Source: Ischnura elegans (lineage: Eukaryota; Arthropoda; Insecta; Odonata; Coenagrionidae). Taken from it: a DNA stretch of 64,000 nucleotides. Position numbers and translations under genes: made by a program. Shown here in pieces: positions 1 through 10,320 of the stretch. The notes beneath the pieces are model-generated. The model searched no databases and had not been told where the DNA came from. It saw nothing but the letters and a program-made list of their open reading frames with translations. The number at the start of each line of letters is the position of its first letter. Within the stretch, counting starts at the first letter, position 1. The stretch covers positions 77,909,992 to 77,973,991 of the forward strand of contig NC_060253.1 of the NCBI RefSeq assembly GCF_921293095.1, given 5' to 3'.

Positions 1-13
1 CGTTTCTGTCGTA

Positions 14-370
14 TCAGGAAATATAAGGGGGCTTTAATATGATGTTCTCCATGACGCTCTTAAATATATCTATTCTCAATTGCTCCAGCAATCTAAACCT
101 AGCGCGCAGCCTCCGAGTCTCTAGCTGCTCCCAGCCTAATATTCGTTTAACATCTGAGTAGGTAACGCTTTGTGTACGCTGTAGTGGACTGTAGTTTTTG
201 ACGGATCGCGCAGCTTTTCTTTGTGTTTTACTCAGCTCACGGATATAGTCTTTCTGTGCCGGATCCCATATGCTCGCAAGGTGTGGCCGGAAGAGTGCGA
301 AATAGCACCTCCTTTTTTCATCCGTAAATCTTCCAACAGAACGCTTAACGATTCCTAGTAGGACTGCTAA
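14..370 (-). mobile_element. Non-LTR retrotransposon (LINE) fragment, C-terminal end of the reverse-transcriptase ORF
   Basis: Read on the minus strand this stretch is one open frame ending in TGA at 16-14. It contains the landmarks of the region after the RT domain in Jockey/CR1/RTE-like LINEs: LLGIVKRS, then LFRPHLASIWDPAQ (family form: VRPHLEYASSVWDP), then KTQRKAARSV and LGWEQLETRRLRARFRLLEQ. The match rests on family knowledge; no search was run. The frame breaks upstream of about 370, so this is a truncated copy whose 3' end lies at or beyond the left edge of the window. Confidence 0.8.
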
Positions 371-1471
371 ATATATTCTTTGGGCAGTGTTCCTATGCTA
401 TATTTTATGCAGCAAACCCATCTGTTATCCGTAATAAAATAGGTAAGACCACTCAATTGTTTTTTCAAGCCCCACCTATCTCTTTTGGAAATTAGAAATT
501 GGCAGGGCCAGCTCTCTGCTCTTATTGTTCTAAAATTCTGATGACTAATTTAATACTCATAGTCAGTTTGTTTACAATGTTACAAGAGGTTCAGACATTT
601 CACCGGTCACTGTGCGGCATTCAGTTTTGCACGTTTTTTCACGGCATAACTGCTTTGAATGAATGGTATATTCCGAGTGCTTTTTAGGCATTAATTGTGC
701 TACTGGAGCATTTTTCCATGGTTGAAATGGATATAAAAATTTTAATACAACTAGTCAGAATTTTTTTTTCAGTGTTATTTGGGTTCAAAATAAGGAGATT
801 GTGGTACTTGACTATTTTGATTGCTCGGGATGTAATTAGAGATTGATTGTGGTGATTATTGAACGATTCCATACATTGCTTTGACAATGTTCTCTCCGAC
901 CTTATTGTATATAATGAAATTATAAGTTAAAATCCGATTTGATCTGAAAAATGAATATTATTGAAAAGGTTACTTTCCCTGGATGTTAGAGGAGAACAAA
1001 AAGCAAATCGTTTGGCTTTGGTCATAAATAAAACAATTCTAAGAGGTGGCAATAAATTTTCTCTAATATTACGTGTTTTTGGTCAGATTTTCGGACCAAT
1101 GCAGCGAATTATAAGCATGGTGCACGGTCATGGCGGTTGACAGACAGTGCTTTGGGTGGTGTTAAGGGGATGGACAAGAAAAGATCACAAAATAGGCCAT
1201 CCGAAACAGCATTCAAATTCTGTGAAATATTCTTTCCTGCATCGAGGGATAGGGGATTAGAATGGTCTACCGAAGGTAGTTTTGGAACCCTTCCCGCGAA
1301 ATCTAAAGACCTCCTCGATAAGGTTAAATAATATTAAAAAGTAAAGGACTTTCTCATTTTTGTATGTTTACTATGCTTAGGGCAAAGTTTACATTGTATT
1401 GCTGTTTATGTGTTTCTCCATGTACATGTTTTTTCATTGCAATATCATGTATTAACTTGGGTAAAAGCCGC
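371..1471. other. Intergenic, no gene recognised
   Basis: AT-rich DNA with only short chance reading frames. No splice-bounded coding segment, RNA gene or transposon end was recognised. Confidence 0.5.
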
Positions 1472-1600
1472 TATACACGGTGGATGATCATGCTGAATTA
1501 TCACGCGATCATTCACAGGATCATGCGAGCAAAATAGAACATGTTCTAATTTTAACTGTATGATCATGGATGTTATCTAATGATTTGATCGTTGGATTTT
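1472..1600. repeat. Dispersed GATCAT-rich repeat (copy 1)
   Basis: It contains a run of GATCAT/ATGATC words and the palindromic segment TAGAACATGTTCTAATTTT. The same words recur in opposite orientation at about 28030-28222, so this is a dispersed repeat. This copy has lost its far end. Confidence 0.6.
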
Positions 1601-1929
1601 TCTTCCTTATAAAATGGTCCTCCAAGATCGTTAGAACATTAATAGCTTTGCTTGGTTTCGCTATTTAGTTGGGCCCTCTTCGCTTCTATAGCGTTAAGGT
1701 GTTTTTCCCCGTCCCGTCCCTTCCGCACCTATCCTACCCCAGAGGCGTCGACGGGCTCCTATCGCGGCGGCGCCTCTTTCCTTTACACTCCATAGTTTCC
1801 AATATGTATTTCAAGTTCTATGGAGGTATAATTGCATTAAGTGTAAATGTTTGACATTGGCCCTTTTAGCGCCAAGCCACTGACATATTTGGTTCTCCTA
1901 TCTGGTTTTTTGGTCCTCTTATAATCAAT

Positions 1930-2200
1930 GTAAGCACTCTCCTGAATGACGTTATCGCCATCAAATACTTACGCATCCACTTACAAGGGACGCCATGGGG
2001 CAATGATCCCGCTACAGCTTGTGCCTGTCTCCGCGAGCGAGCGTTCAATCTCGTGGCGCGGATGGCCCTGGGAGAATTCAGATCGATGGAGCCCTCACCG
2101 ATTTGTGAGCCGACGATGTTCCACTTCATCTTATCCGTTCCACTTTTGCGCCACTATTCCGCCGATGCTTTTCTCCCTCGGTGCTTGGTTTTGATCAGGC
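1930..2200. other. CpG-rich block of unknown nature
   Basis: This patch is clearly richer in G, C and CpG than its surroundings and is open in several frames on both strands. None of the translations resembles a known domain. It could be a fragment of a mobile element or a short CpG-rich promoter-like segment; neither is supported further. Confidence 0.3.
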
Positions 2201-2325
2201 ATTGGACATCTTTCAAGGTGAATTTTTGCCATAGCTAAAGGTCATTTTCGGGTTTGCCGTTTCGTATTTTTAAAATAACTCAACGTTTCATTGATGTAAT
2301 GTCTGGTTTTTTTCCCGGCGAACAA

Positions 2326-2545
2326 TGGCAGTGAAGATTTATCGGGTTTCACATTGGGTAAGGTAATCCATATCTCCTTCCGATTTTTCGATGTGCAACT
2401 CGCCCATAGTCCTCAGGGATTTAGGAATCCAAGTATATCCAAGAATTCAATCATTGGATTCCTTGGTCCCTGAGGACGATGGGAAAGTCGTAGGGAGATA
2501 TGGAGGACCTTACACGGTCTGAGACCCGAGAAATCTTCACTGTCA
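2326..2545. repeat. Imperfect foldback inverted repeat
   Basis: The arms TGGCAGTGAAGATTT..CGGG (left) and CCCGAGAAATCTTCACTGTCA (right) are reverse complements. Similarity continues inward through CCATATCTCC and CCTCAGGGA to a centre near 2440. The 12-mer CAACGTTTCATT occurs at 2281 and again at 2544. Its inner CCTCAGGG resembles the core of other foldback copies in the window. Confidence 0.7.
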
Positions 2546-2639
2546 ACGTTTCATTATTTCTGCTGAAAGCGTTTGGTTATTAATCTAAGATACTTTGTGA
2601 TAATCTGTGGAACTTTAAGACAGATAGCATAATCACGAA

Positions 2640-2850
2640 GCGATAAATTAAGAGAGATGCTTTGCCGAACGGATAGATATCGGAATTCGTTCTTCCCCCG
2701 AACCATAAAGGACTTTAATAAACGCTAGTCCCAACTTCGTTGGAGCACTTCATTTTTTAGCTGTAAACGGCTGGTGTCTTAACACCCCCTGCCACTCGCC
2801 TTTTAGGTGGCTTGCGGGGTATTGAGTAGGTGTAGATGCAGATGAATCAC
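2640..2850 (+). mobile_element. LINE 3' end: last codons of ORF2 plus 3'UTR
   Basis: Reading +, the frame ending at TAG 2726-2728 gives RYRNSFFPRTIKDFNKR, the usual last segment of LINE ORF2 proteins (RxRNSFFPRTIRDWN). It is followed by a 3'UTR with CACCCCCTGCCAC..GGTGGCTTGCGGGGTA and a decayed TAGATG-type tail (GTAGGTGTAGATGCAGATGAA). That layout is typical of 5'-truncated LINE copies. It could belong to the same family as the fragment at the left edge, on the other strand. Confidence 0.75.
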
Positions 2851-3187
2851 GGTGCGGAACACCCTTTTATTAACCGAATTTTCTCTCGCTTATTCATCCA
2901 ACTCATAACGTAATAAAGGTACCTACATAATGGCATTGCTCGTGCCTGAAATTGGATTTTCAAAATTACCAAGGAGCAAATTCTAAAGTTGTTTAAATCG
3001 TTGATTACGTTGATTTTAGCTATACTTATATGAACACTTTTCCTTCCACCCGGAGACTCATAGATCGATATTTACAGACTGTACTGAAATTTTTTTTTTC
3101 GTTTTCTTTTTCCCGAAGTTACGGTCGATCATTATTATATTTTCTCCTTTTTCTTGACCTTATTTTAATATATAAAATGATGTTTCC

Positions 3188-3266
3188 TGGAGTTTAGGTC
3201 AATAAATTAAAAGTTAGCAGCCAACGTTTCGTTTTATTTTAAAAACATCTTCAGGGCTATGTTAGA
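3188..3266. repeat. Single arm of the CCAACGTTTC..TTCAGGG foldback family
   Basis: It reads TTTAGGTCAA..AGCCAACGTTTCG..TTTAAAAACATCTTCAGGGC. This aligns along its length with the left arm of the palindrome at 40404-40640 (TGTAGGTCAA..AGCCAACGTTTCTG..TTTAAAACCATCATCAGGGC). Here there is no second arm; an A-run (about 3269-3285) and AT-rich DNA follow. Confidence 0.65.
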
Positions 3267-6200
3267 AAAAAAAAAAAAAAAAATTATGAAACAATATAAA
3301 ATGCAGAGAATTAGGCAATATACAATATATATACATAAAAAAGGAGCAATCGTGCCTTTTTTTATATAAACAATATAATTAATAGAAATATATATAAACA
3401 TATATATATGAACAGAATGGATTATACAAATTACGGTCGATCAGTAAAAGAAAGAAATTTCGAGATTGGTCAGAATATAAATAGACTTTGACAGAAAGAC
3501 TTTAACGCTCCCTGATCACACTTGTTCGTTCAGCCATTTTCTAGACATTACTCAGGGTGTGACCATGCTACCAATTAAAATTAGAATCCCGCCATGTTAT
3601 TTTGACAATTAATCAGATCGACCGCGGGAGGTAATACGATATTCTGGCTGAGTCTTCTGCTTTAGAGTGATTTTGTGTCCATCTCTTGGGATATAATATT
3701 GGCCGATTATCTTAATTCATTCATATTCTGGATAATAATGCGTTAGCCATTCTGCAGGCTGAAGATTATACTACGAAAGTTCAAGGATAAAATGAGACTT
3801 TCTTTTTTCATACTCTTTTTATTGATCAGGATAATCAGTAAAATATTGACCATAAAACGGACCGACGGGGCAGAGAACTTGGAAAACAGAGTTAACCCTC
3901 CATGTATTAACTATCGGCCGTATTTTCAACTACGGAAGAAGTACATCAGCTTGTTGAGTTCCTGGGGTAAATTTTGAAGGCGTCTCGATTTTCTCAGCTT
4001 ATTTACAAATGTTCCGCTTTGAAAACAGAGAGACGACCATGGATCTCATCATAGGGCTACTCAATTTTTCTAAGACTCTTTCAATATTCGTATTTTTATA
4101 GCCCAAGGCGTATCATAATAGCCTATTTGATAAGTCGGAATATTTTCGGAGCAGTATCGCCGCACGGCATATTGTTAATTATGCTTCAAGAAAGGTGGTT
4201 GATAACTCAATGACTAAAATGTCATCTTATTCATTTAAATAATTAATAGGAAAATAATCCTTTAATTTTATATTATTAATTATAAGTAACATGGAAACAG
4301 TAGTAACTATTTCAATATTGGACATATATGTAGTTTACTACAAATCCAAGTTCTATTGAAATATTTTCAGATAAATCTTTTAATGAATCGGACATATAAT
4401 GAGTTTTTGACATAAGATACTCCCAATTAGTAACTCTTATTTTCATGCTGTACGATTCAAATAAATTCTACGTTGGAACATTCCGCGGTTTTAATTTCTT
4501 TCACTTAGATTAGAAGATATGGATTTACTAAAATAGGACAATTACCATAGAATTAGAATAATTTTGAATCATTTTCGGTTTGATATTTGCCATTCAAAGT
4601 TAATTCATAATGTCAATATTTAAGCTGGAATCATCCATTATTGCGCGTCAGACTATTGCTAAAATTCCGAGGTTGTGAATTAGTCTTTCAGTGTTCGCGG
4701 CATGCTGGTGACCTCAAGGGTCGAACTTACACCACACGGATACGTTGGATAAAATTTTAGAAAATCTGATATTTTGAAAACATTAGCTCTTTTGCTCATC
4801 GAGTATGAAAGTTAACCAATCTCCGGGTATCAATGCACTCCCCATTAAATATATGTTAAGATGAGCTCGAATTCTATTCCCCTACTAAGCTAATTTGAGA
4901 GGAATATGGGTGGGGCGGGAGAGTTATGGTATTGATTGCACGTGAATAGCTAAAGGACGCCTTGGATATGATGCAATCAACATTAAATTTTTTTTGAATT
5001 TTCTGACTTCTTTCAGCACATTTTCAAAATGGCGATGGGGGGTACTGGTTCCCTCGAGAACTCCAATTTACTCTCTGTAGGCGGGTCTACAGGGGAGAAA
5101 TCGAATTCAAATAGTGCTTCAAACATATCCAATGTTACTTATTTTAATGTACTAAAACAACAAATGAGGAAATTCTCTCAAACCCAGAGCCATAAAAATA
5201 CTTAATTTTCACGATTTATCGATGAAAACCACTGTTATTGAATAATACACGGCTAATATTCCTCCAGAAAACACGTATTATTTTTATTTTCACCCCATTG
5301 TTATTTATGCTTCAGTATTTTTCCTGTCAATTGCTAATAACGCCAGTCACCCATGCATTAACTCTACGCGCACTCTTTTACGTAGTGAATTAATGGGTGC
5401 CACATGTGTAATAATGGATCGCTCTTTATCGGGCTGTGCTTTAGCGAAATTTTCACGGTACGAGCCAGTAATTATCATTCACGAAAGATACATTCCTACA
5501 TAACGAAAATATAATGGTAAATTTATAGACAGGAAGGGGAGGTTTGGCATCCTTTATCCCAGACTCTTTTGTTTGACCTCACTACTTGAGTGAAGTCAGT
5601 TACCTATTCTTGGGAGAGATTTTATTTTCTAGCATAAATAAAAATACTGTAGGAAATATCTACAAAGTGTGAATGTAAATCAAAACTTTAAAGAACCCTT
5701 GCACTTTAAAAATAAGGATGTGCTAAACTGCCGACCTTTTTTTAATTTAATTTAATTTTTTTGTGTTTTCCCAAGTCAGCAATACCTTCCCCTTACTTGG
5801 GAAACCATTGTTTCCTTTTGTTCCTTTGTTTATAATCTAACCTGGGACACTAGTAGGTTTTTAATTACACTCAACAGTAGCAAAACTCACCTGAAAAAAT
5901 ACGTTGCCTTAAAAAAAATCTAATAAATCAACACTACTCTTTGAAGACAGTATGATTATGCAACAATTGACACCATTCTGAGCAATGTTTGAATCTTGGT
6001 AGCCAACCTCGAAAAATAAAAAAAGCCCTTTTGTGTCAAGTTAGATCCCTATTCCAAGTATGAGGTACTGACTGTATCAAAATATCCTTTGATTCAAAAT
6101 GTTTAAATGCGAGCACTTGCCAATATAAAGTTGCCATGCGTGAGCCAGGGGAAACTCTTCGGTGGGAAGCACAAGATGTGTGCGGCGTACCCATAGCCAC

Positions 6201-6480
6201 CTGGCTGTTGGCAACTGGAAGGGAGGGGGCAAAAAAATCAATAACGCTCCTTGGCCGAGAGAATCTACGAATAGCATTGTGCTGCTTGATACTGCTGCGG
6301 AGAGTTCAACAGTAGACAAGAACGTAACTACATGCCAATACGGAGACTTTTTGCGGGGAATATTTTTGTTACGTCTATTCACTGACATTTAAATCCATTT
6401 AAGCTACCGTGGCGCACGATTTAAATTTTCAGACATAGTTTCCTCCCATTAATTCCCAGTTTTAATTGCGTTATAATACA
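3267..6480. other. Intergenic, no gene recognised
   Basis: Mostly AT-rich DNA with an A-run and TATATA tracts at 3269-3420. No exon with family similarity, RNA gene or clear transposon end was seen. Confidence 0.5.
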
Positions 6481-6510
6481 TTTTTTACGTTGTTATAACA
6501 ACGTAAAAAA
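6481..6510. repeat. Perfect 30-bp palindrome
   Basis: TTTTTTACGTTGT followed by TATAACAACGTAAAAAA is fully self-complementary with no loop. It could be a foldback remnant, the joined ends of a deleted MITE, or a chance cruciform-prone site. Confidence 0.85.
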
Positions 6511-7974
6511 ATTAAGCTTATTCTTACAATTTATGACGTTATTTTTTAAGTTTTAAATTTGAATGTTCTTTAAATAATGCATACTTTATTATCATTTTTA
6601 CTGTAGTTTAGCGTGCCGATAATACAATTAGTGAATATCCTGAGGATGAGCAATATCCATTAATTTTTGGCATTTCCCCTTCTAATATTTTTTATTATTT
6701 TACATACTCCGTTTATCTTCCTCGGCGATACTGTGAGAGCTCTTAATTAATGACGACAGAAACCGTAGTGCTTGCACGGAACATTCTCATCGGCTAGAAC
6801 TAAAATTAAGAAGCAAAAATTACAATAAAAAACTATTAAATTTTTACATGGTAAAAATGACCGATTGACTTTCAAATGGTTTTTTATCATTTCGATTTAA
6901 AATTAATGTTAATGCGCGAAACGGACATTTGTGCCGATAGTTGAGGTGCTGAGGAAATTGGGCATCAAAAAACAACATTCTCCAAGGCAAAAAATTAAAT
7001 GTAATCAAGTGCGAAAGCCAGGAATCGTCTTCGCAATTTTTTCCACAATTTGAGACAAGAATATGACGGATCATACATATTACTACAGGCACTTGGCATG
7101 CTTGCCGGTTCAAATATCCTGCTCTTTTCATCAGTTTTTCGCATTCAACAAATTCACCAAGCACAGAATCATTTTTTGCTGAGAGGGTTGAGATTTAGTT
7201 ACGAATAAACGCCATTAAAATTCTATGAAGCGAAAAGGAAACTGTAGGATTATGATACCATCTATTGACTCATGGCTGGTCGGTGATAGGCATCGGCCAG
7301 TCCGCATTGTTACATGACAGATAATGACAGTTAATTATATTTGGCGACTAAGTGTTAACGACCAGTCGTCATCTCCATTAGCGGGTTACCGGGGACGAGC
7401 AGAAAAGGAAAGTGCGAACCGCCGTGGTCCTAAAAATTGACGAATTTGTGTTACTCTCGGTTAGACATACTCTTCATGCGGGAGAATCCCTAATAATTAC
7501 GTAATTCTTGTCAAAAATATTGGCTTAACTGTTCTGGGGCTGAAAATCGACAGCTAGAAGTACAGTTTCAAACGACTAGAGCTGCGGTTCGAAATTTTTC
7601 CTTAAGTGAACTCCCAGAGATCATAAATTCTGTTTTGGACCGCATTCGTTAGTAAAATTTTAACAAGTAAATAAAAAGTCTATCATAATCATGTTTACGA
7701 AGAGTGTGTGGTAAAAATTTCTCAAAATGAATAGTTAATTGTAATTATTGCGCTGGATTATTTTTGCGCAATACCTTTTTTCTGCTTAAAAATTGAGCCT
7801 ATTAAAATTGGGTATGACCCTCAGGGATCCAGACACGAACAATATAGACACGCTCGGTAAGGGATCATTTGGAATACTGGATCCTGATTATGACCCTGTA
7901 ACACTTCAATATTCAATTTTTTACTATTGCCATTAAAACTGTGGTATAACTGGAACATCCTCACAAATGCAGGA
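6511..7974. other. Intergenic, no gene recognised
   Basis: No recognisable gene or element. Reading frames on both strands are short and show no familiar domain. Confidence 0.45.
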
Positions 7975-8260
7975 TGCAGGCGCGGATCCTGGATTTTTTC
8001 TGGGGGGGGGGGGGGGGGGGGGGGAAGGGGGCACCAGGGTCTGACATGAAAACTGTCGTCTCATATTTGGGATTAAAAACTACATGCAACAATTACTCTA
8101 CGAAATATATTTTTAATTTATAAGTATGCAAATATTTATAACCTTTATATAAAAATATTGAATTTGATAATATTTGTGCTAAATATATTATCTATTTTTT
8201 AAGCGTCTGGTTGGGGGGGTACATGCTTCCGCGCCCCCCACCCCTAAATCCGCCTATGGC
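7975..8260. mobile_element. hAT-like MITE with G-run next to the terminal repeat
   Basis: The left end reads CAGGCGCGGATCCTGGA and the right end, reverse-complemented, CATAGGCGGATTTAGG. Both resemble the CAGTGGCGGAT terminus of the clearer hAT MITE at 53235. A run of 23 G lies just inside the left end (8002-8024) and G/C-runs lie inside the right end. No clean 8-bp duplication could be read, so the ends are approximate. Confidence 0.5.
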
Positions 8261-9399
8261 AGCTTGTACCTGAATTTGGTAATGTAGAATAGTTAAGCTA
8301 CAGAAAGAAACCAAAACAGAAGTAAGGTAAAATGGAATGTTTCTTAGTGAACATGAGTTGTTTTGAAGCTGGATTAGCTGAAAATCAGCGGCGCCCATGA
8401 TGAAGGGGCGTTCCCCCAAAAACCTTCAATCCTACCTTCCTCTTTACCCCCGCTACTTACCCCGGGCTGAATTTCGATAAGTTATCCATCCGGACTTTGG
8501 TTTAATATGTAGTCTATGCTTATGTTATTCTCTCTTTTTCCATAATGGCTCGCCGATTCATAAATTACCTCCTTTAGAAACATAAAACTGTTTACTACAT
8601 GAATATATTTTCATTCACTTTCCAAATTGCCAAATTTGTATACCTCTCTAAATTCTTTTTTATTTGGCGCAATTTTATATTTCCTTGCGAGCATTCTGGA
8701 AACAGTCCCGGATTTGGGATCATTATGCGCATAGAGGTACGGATGATAAATTGTGGTACTGATCCTCAGGATGTGAGAGTGGGGTTCTATATTTGTTGGC
8801 TCAGGCCAACGAAGATCCGAGGAGCTCCTGTCGCGCGCCAACACGTCGTTTGCTCAGATGGGATACACTTTGATCTATTCCTGACGTGAGATTTGAATCG
8901 TTTATTAGCTAAATTCAGAACATATGGCGTGTGTGGGCTCATCATAACCGACTTAGAATAATATGGCCACTTCTGAAATTAGTGAACGTCGTTTCGAAAT
9001 TGAAAACATATTTTAATGCTTCTCAATCTCAATTGTTATTTCTCCATATTATTCCTACAATGCTATTTTTAAACTCTTTGTCGATAATGGGAAAAAATAT
9101 AGCGCCTTACTCTATCTCGAAATATGTATATCATAATATATCTGCAAAAATCTTTCTTTCGAAGTATTCACCTTTCTTCCTGCATCTATGCGGTTTTCTC
9201 TTGTAATTGTTAGTACAGATGTGCGTGCGTCCTAATGTTAATTTTTAATTTTCGCATAATTAACGAATTTCAGACATAGAAAATGTGATTTGTGTAATCG
9301 CTTTTCCACCTGTTCCTCAATGAAGGTGTACCTAATTCGATTTTTCCGATTTACGCCGTAAAAGAATATGTAAAATTTACTCGTATTCTATTCTGCCGT
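8261..9399. other. Intergenic, upstream of the zinc-finger gene
   Basis: No gene is recognised. Short frames overlap on both strands near 8600-8890 without a familiar domain. Confidence 0.45.
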
Positions 9400-9569
9400 T
9401 GAAGTTTCGGCGCTCGGAGGGTACGGACGTGTAGAGCGTTCGTCATTGGTGCTCAAATGCTGTGAAAATATCTCAGCAGAGCGCTGGAGAACGATCGCGG
9501 AATCAAGATGGTCACCATCTATGCGGGGCTTTGGTGACCATAAACTTCAATGGCATCGTAGTAATTAAG
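9400..9569 (+). promoter_or_regulatory. Probable promoter/5'UTR exon of the zinc-finger gene
   Basis: A short CpG-containing stretch (CGGCGCTCGGAGGGTACGG at about 9408) breaks the AT-rich background. It ends at a strong donor, AAG|GTGAGA (9569/9570). Short upstream ATGs hit stops quickly, as in a 5'UTR. Spliced to an acceptor at 10132/10133 (GACAG|GAC), it would place an in-frame TAA before the ATG at 10177, making that ATG the first usable start. The transcription start is not determined, and the link to the next exon is inferred. Confidence 0.4.
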
Positions 9570-10176
9570 GTGAGAATGATTAATTTACTCTCTTTAAATG
9601 TCATTAAATTCATACATTATATGCAACTGTGTGCTCTTAATGTTCTTTATTGGCGGATTTAAGTGGAATGTTAGTATTTACTGTTTCTATGATACTTGTA
9701 AGTTAGCGTATAGGGCGTACGCTTCATTTGTATGATGCTACATTATTTTTATCCTCTATTACAGACTGATTTTAACTGTACAGAAAAGTGATACAATATT
9801 TGAATGAAAGCCATGCGTAAACACTAGTCCATCGCAATCTCTCACTTCGCAAGTAATTGTCCCCGTTTCCATTATTTTTTTGTACACTACATTCAGCATC
9901 ACTATTTATCAGTGCCAAAACCTCGGTTATTATTACAGCTGTAGAGTTTTAATTACAGCTGTAGTGTATTTATCCTCCGAAGTTGATTTATTTTAGCCGA
10001 TAATTGTCTTCCGTGGTTTATTATTGCCGTTATCATAAAGACCCAGTCATGGGCTATCATCTCTTCGAGTAACAGTGTTTACATTCATTTAATTCATTAC
10101 AATGAGGGTTAATACTTGATTTCGTAAGACAGGACATCGAATTTTCCGTCAAAAGTTCTTCAAATCCCTCACTAAA

Positions 10177-10320
10177 ATGACTCATACAAGAGAGAAAAAA
10201 CATAGGTGTAAGCTTTGTGGCAAGTCATTTGAATTAAGGAATGAACTAAGGAAGCACGTCCATTCACATGCCGACGCAAAGTCTTTCACATGCGACGTTT
10301 GCGGAAGTACATTTACTCAG
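10177..10320 (+). CDS. Zinc-finger gene, coding exon 1
   Basis: Codons 1-48: start MTHTREKK, finger 1, and the first half of finger 2 ([10 protein letters not shown]). It ends at donor CAG|GTGAGT in phase 0. The ATG has A at -3 (CTAAAATGA). The residues just after it ([10 protein letters not shown]) look like a finger-to-finger linker, so an extra upstream finger exon is possible. I prefer this ATG because the 5' reading frame before it shows no intact finger. Confidence 0.75.

Noticed and set aside
6077..6392. Frames of 103 (-) and 76 (+) codons overlapping each other
   Set aside because: No recognisable domain or splice signals; overlap on both strands suggests chance or a repeat.
9462..9662. 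66-codon + frame near 9.5 kb
   Set aside because: It starts from a non-ATG codon and runs through the donor at 9569; the segment fits a 5'UTR exon better.
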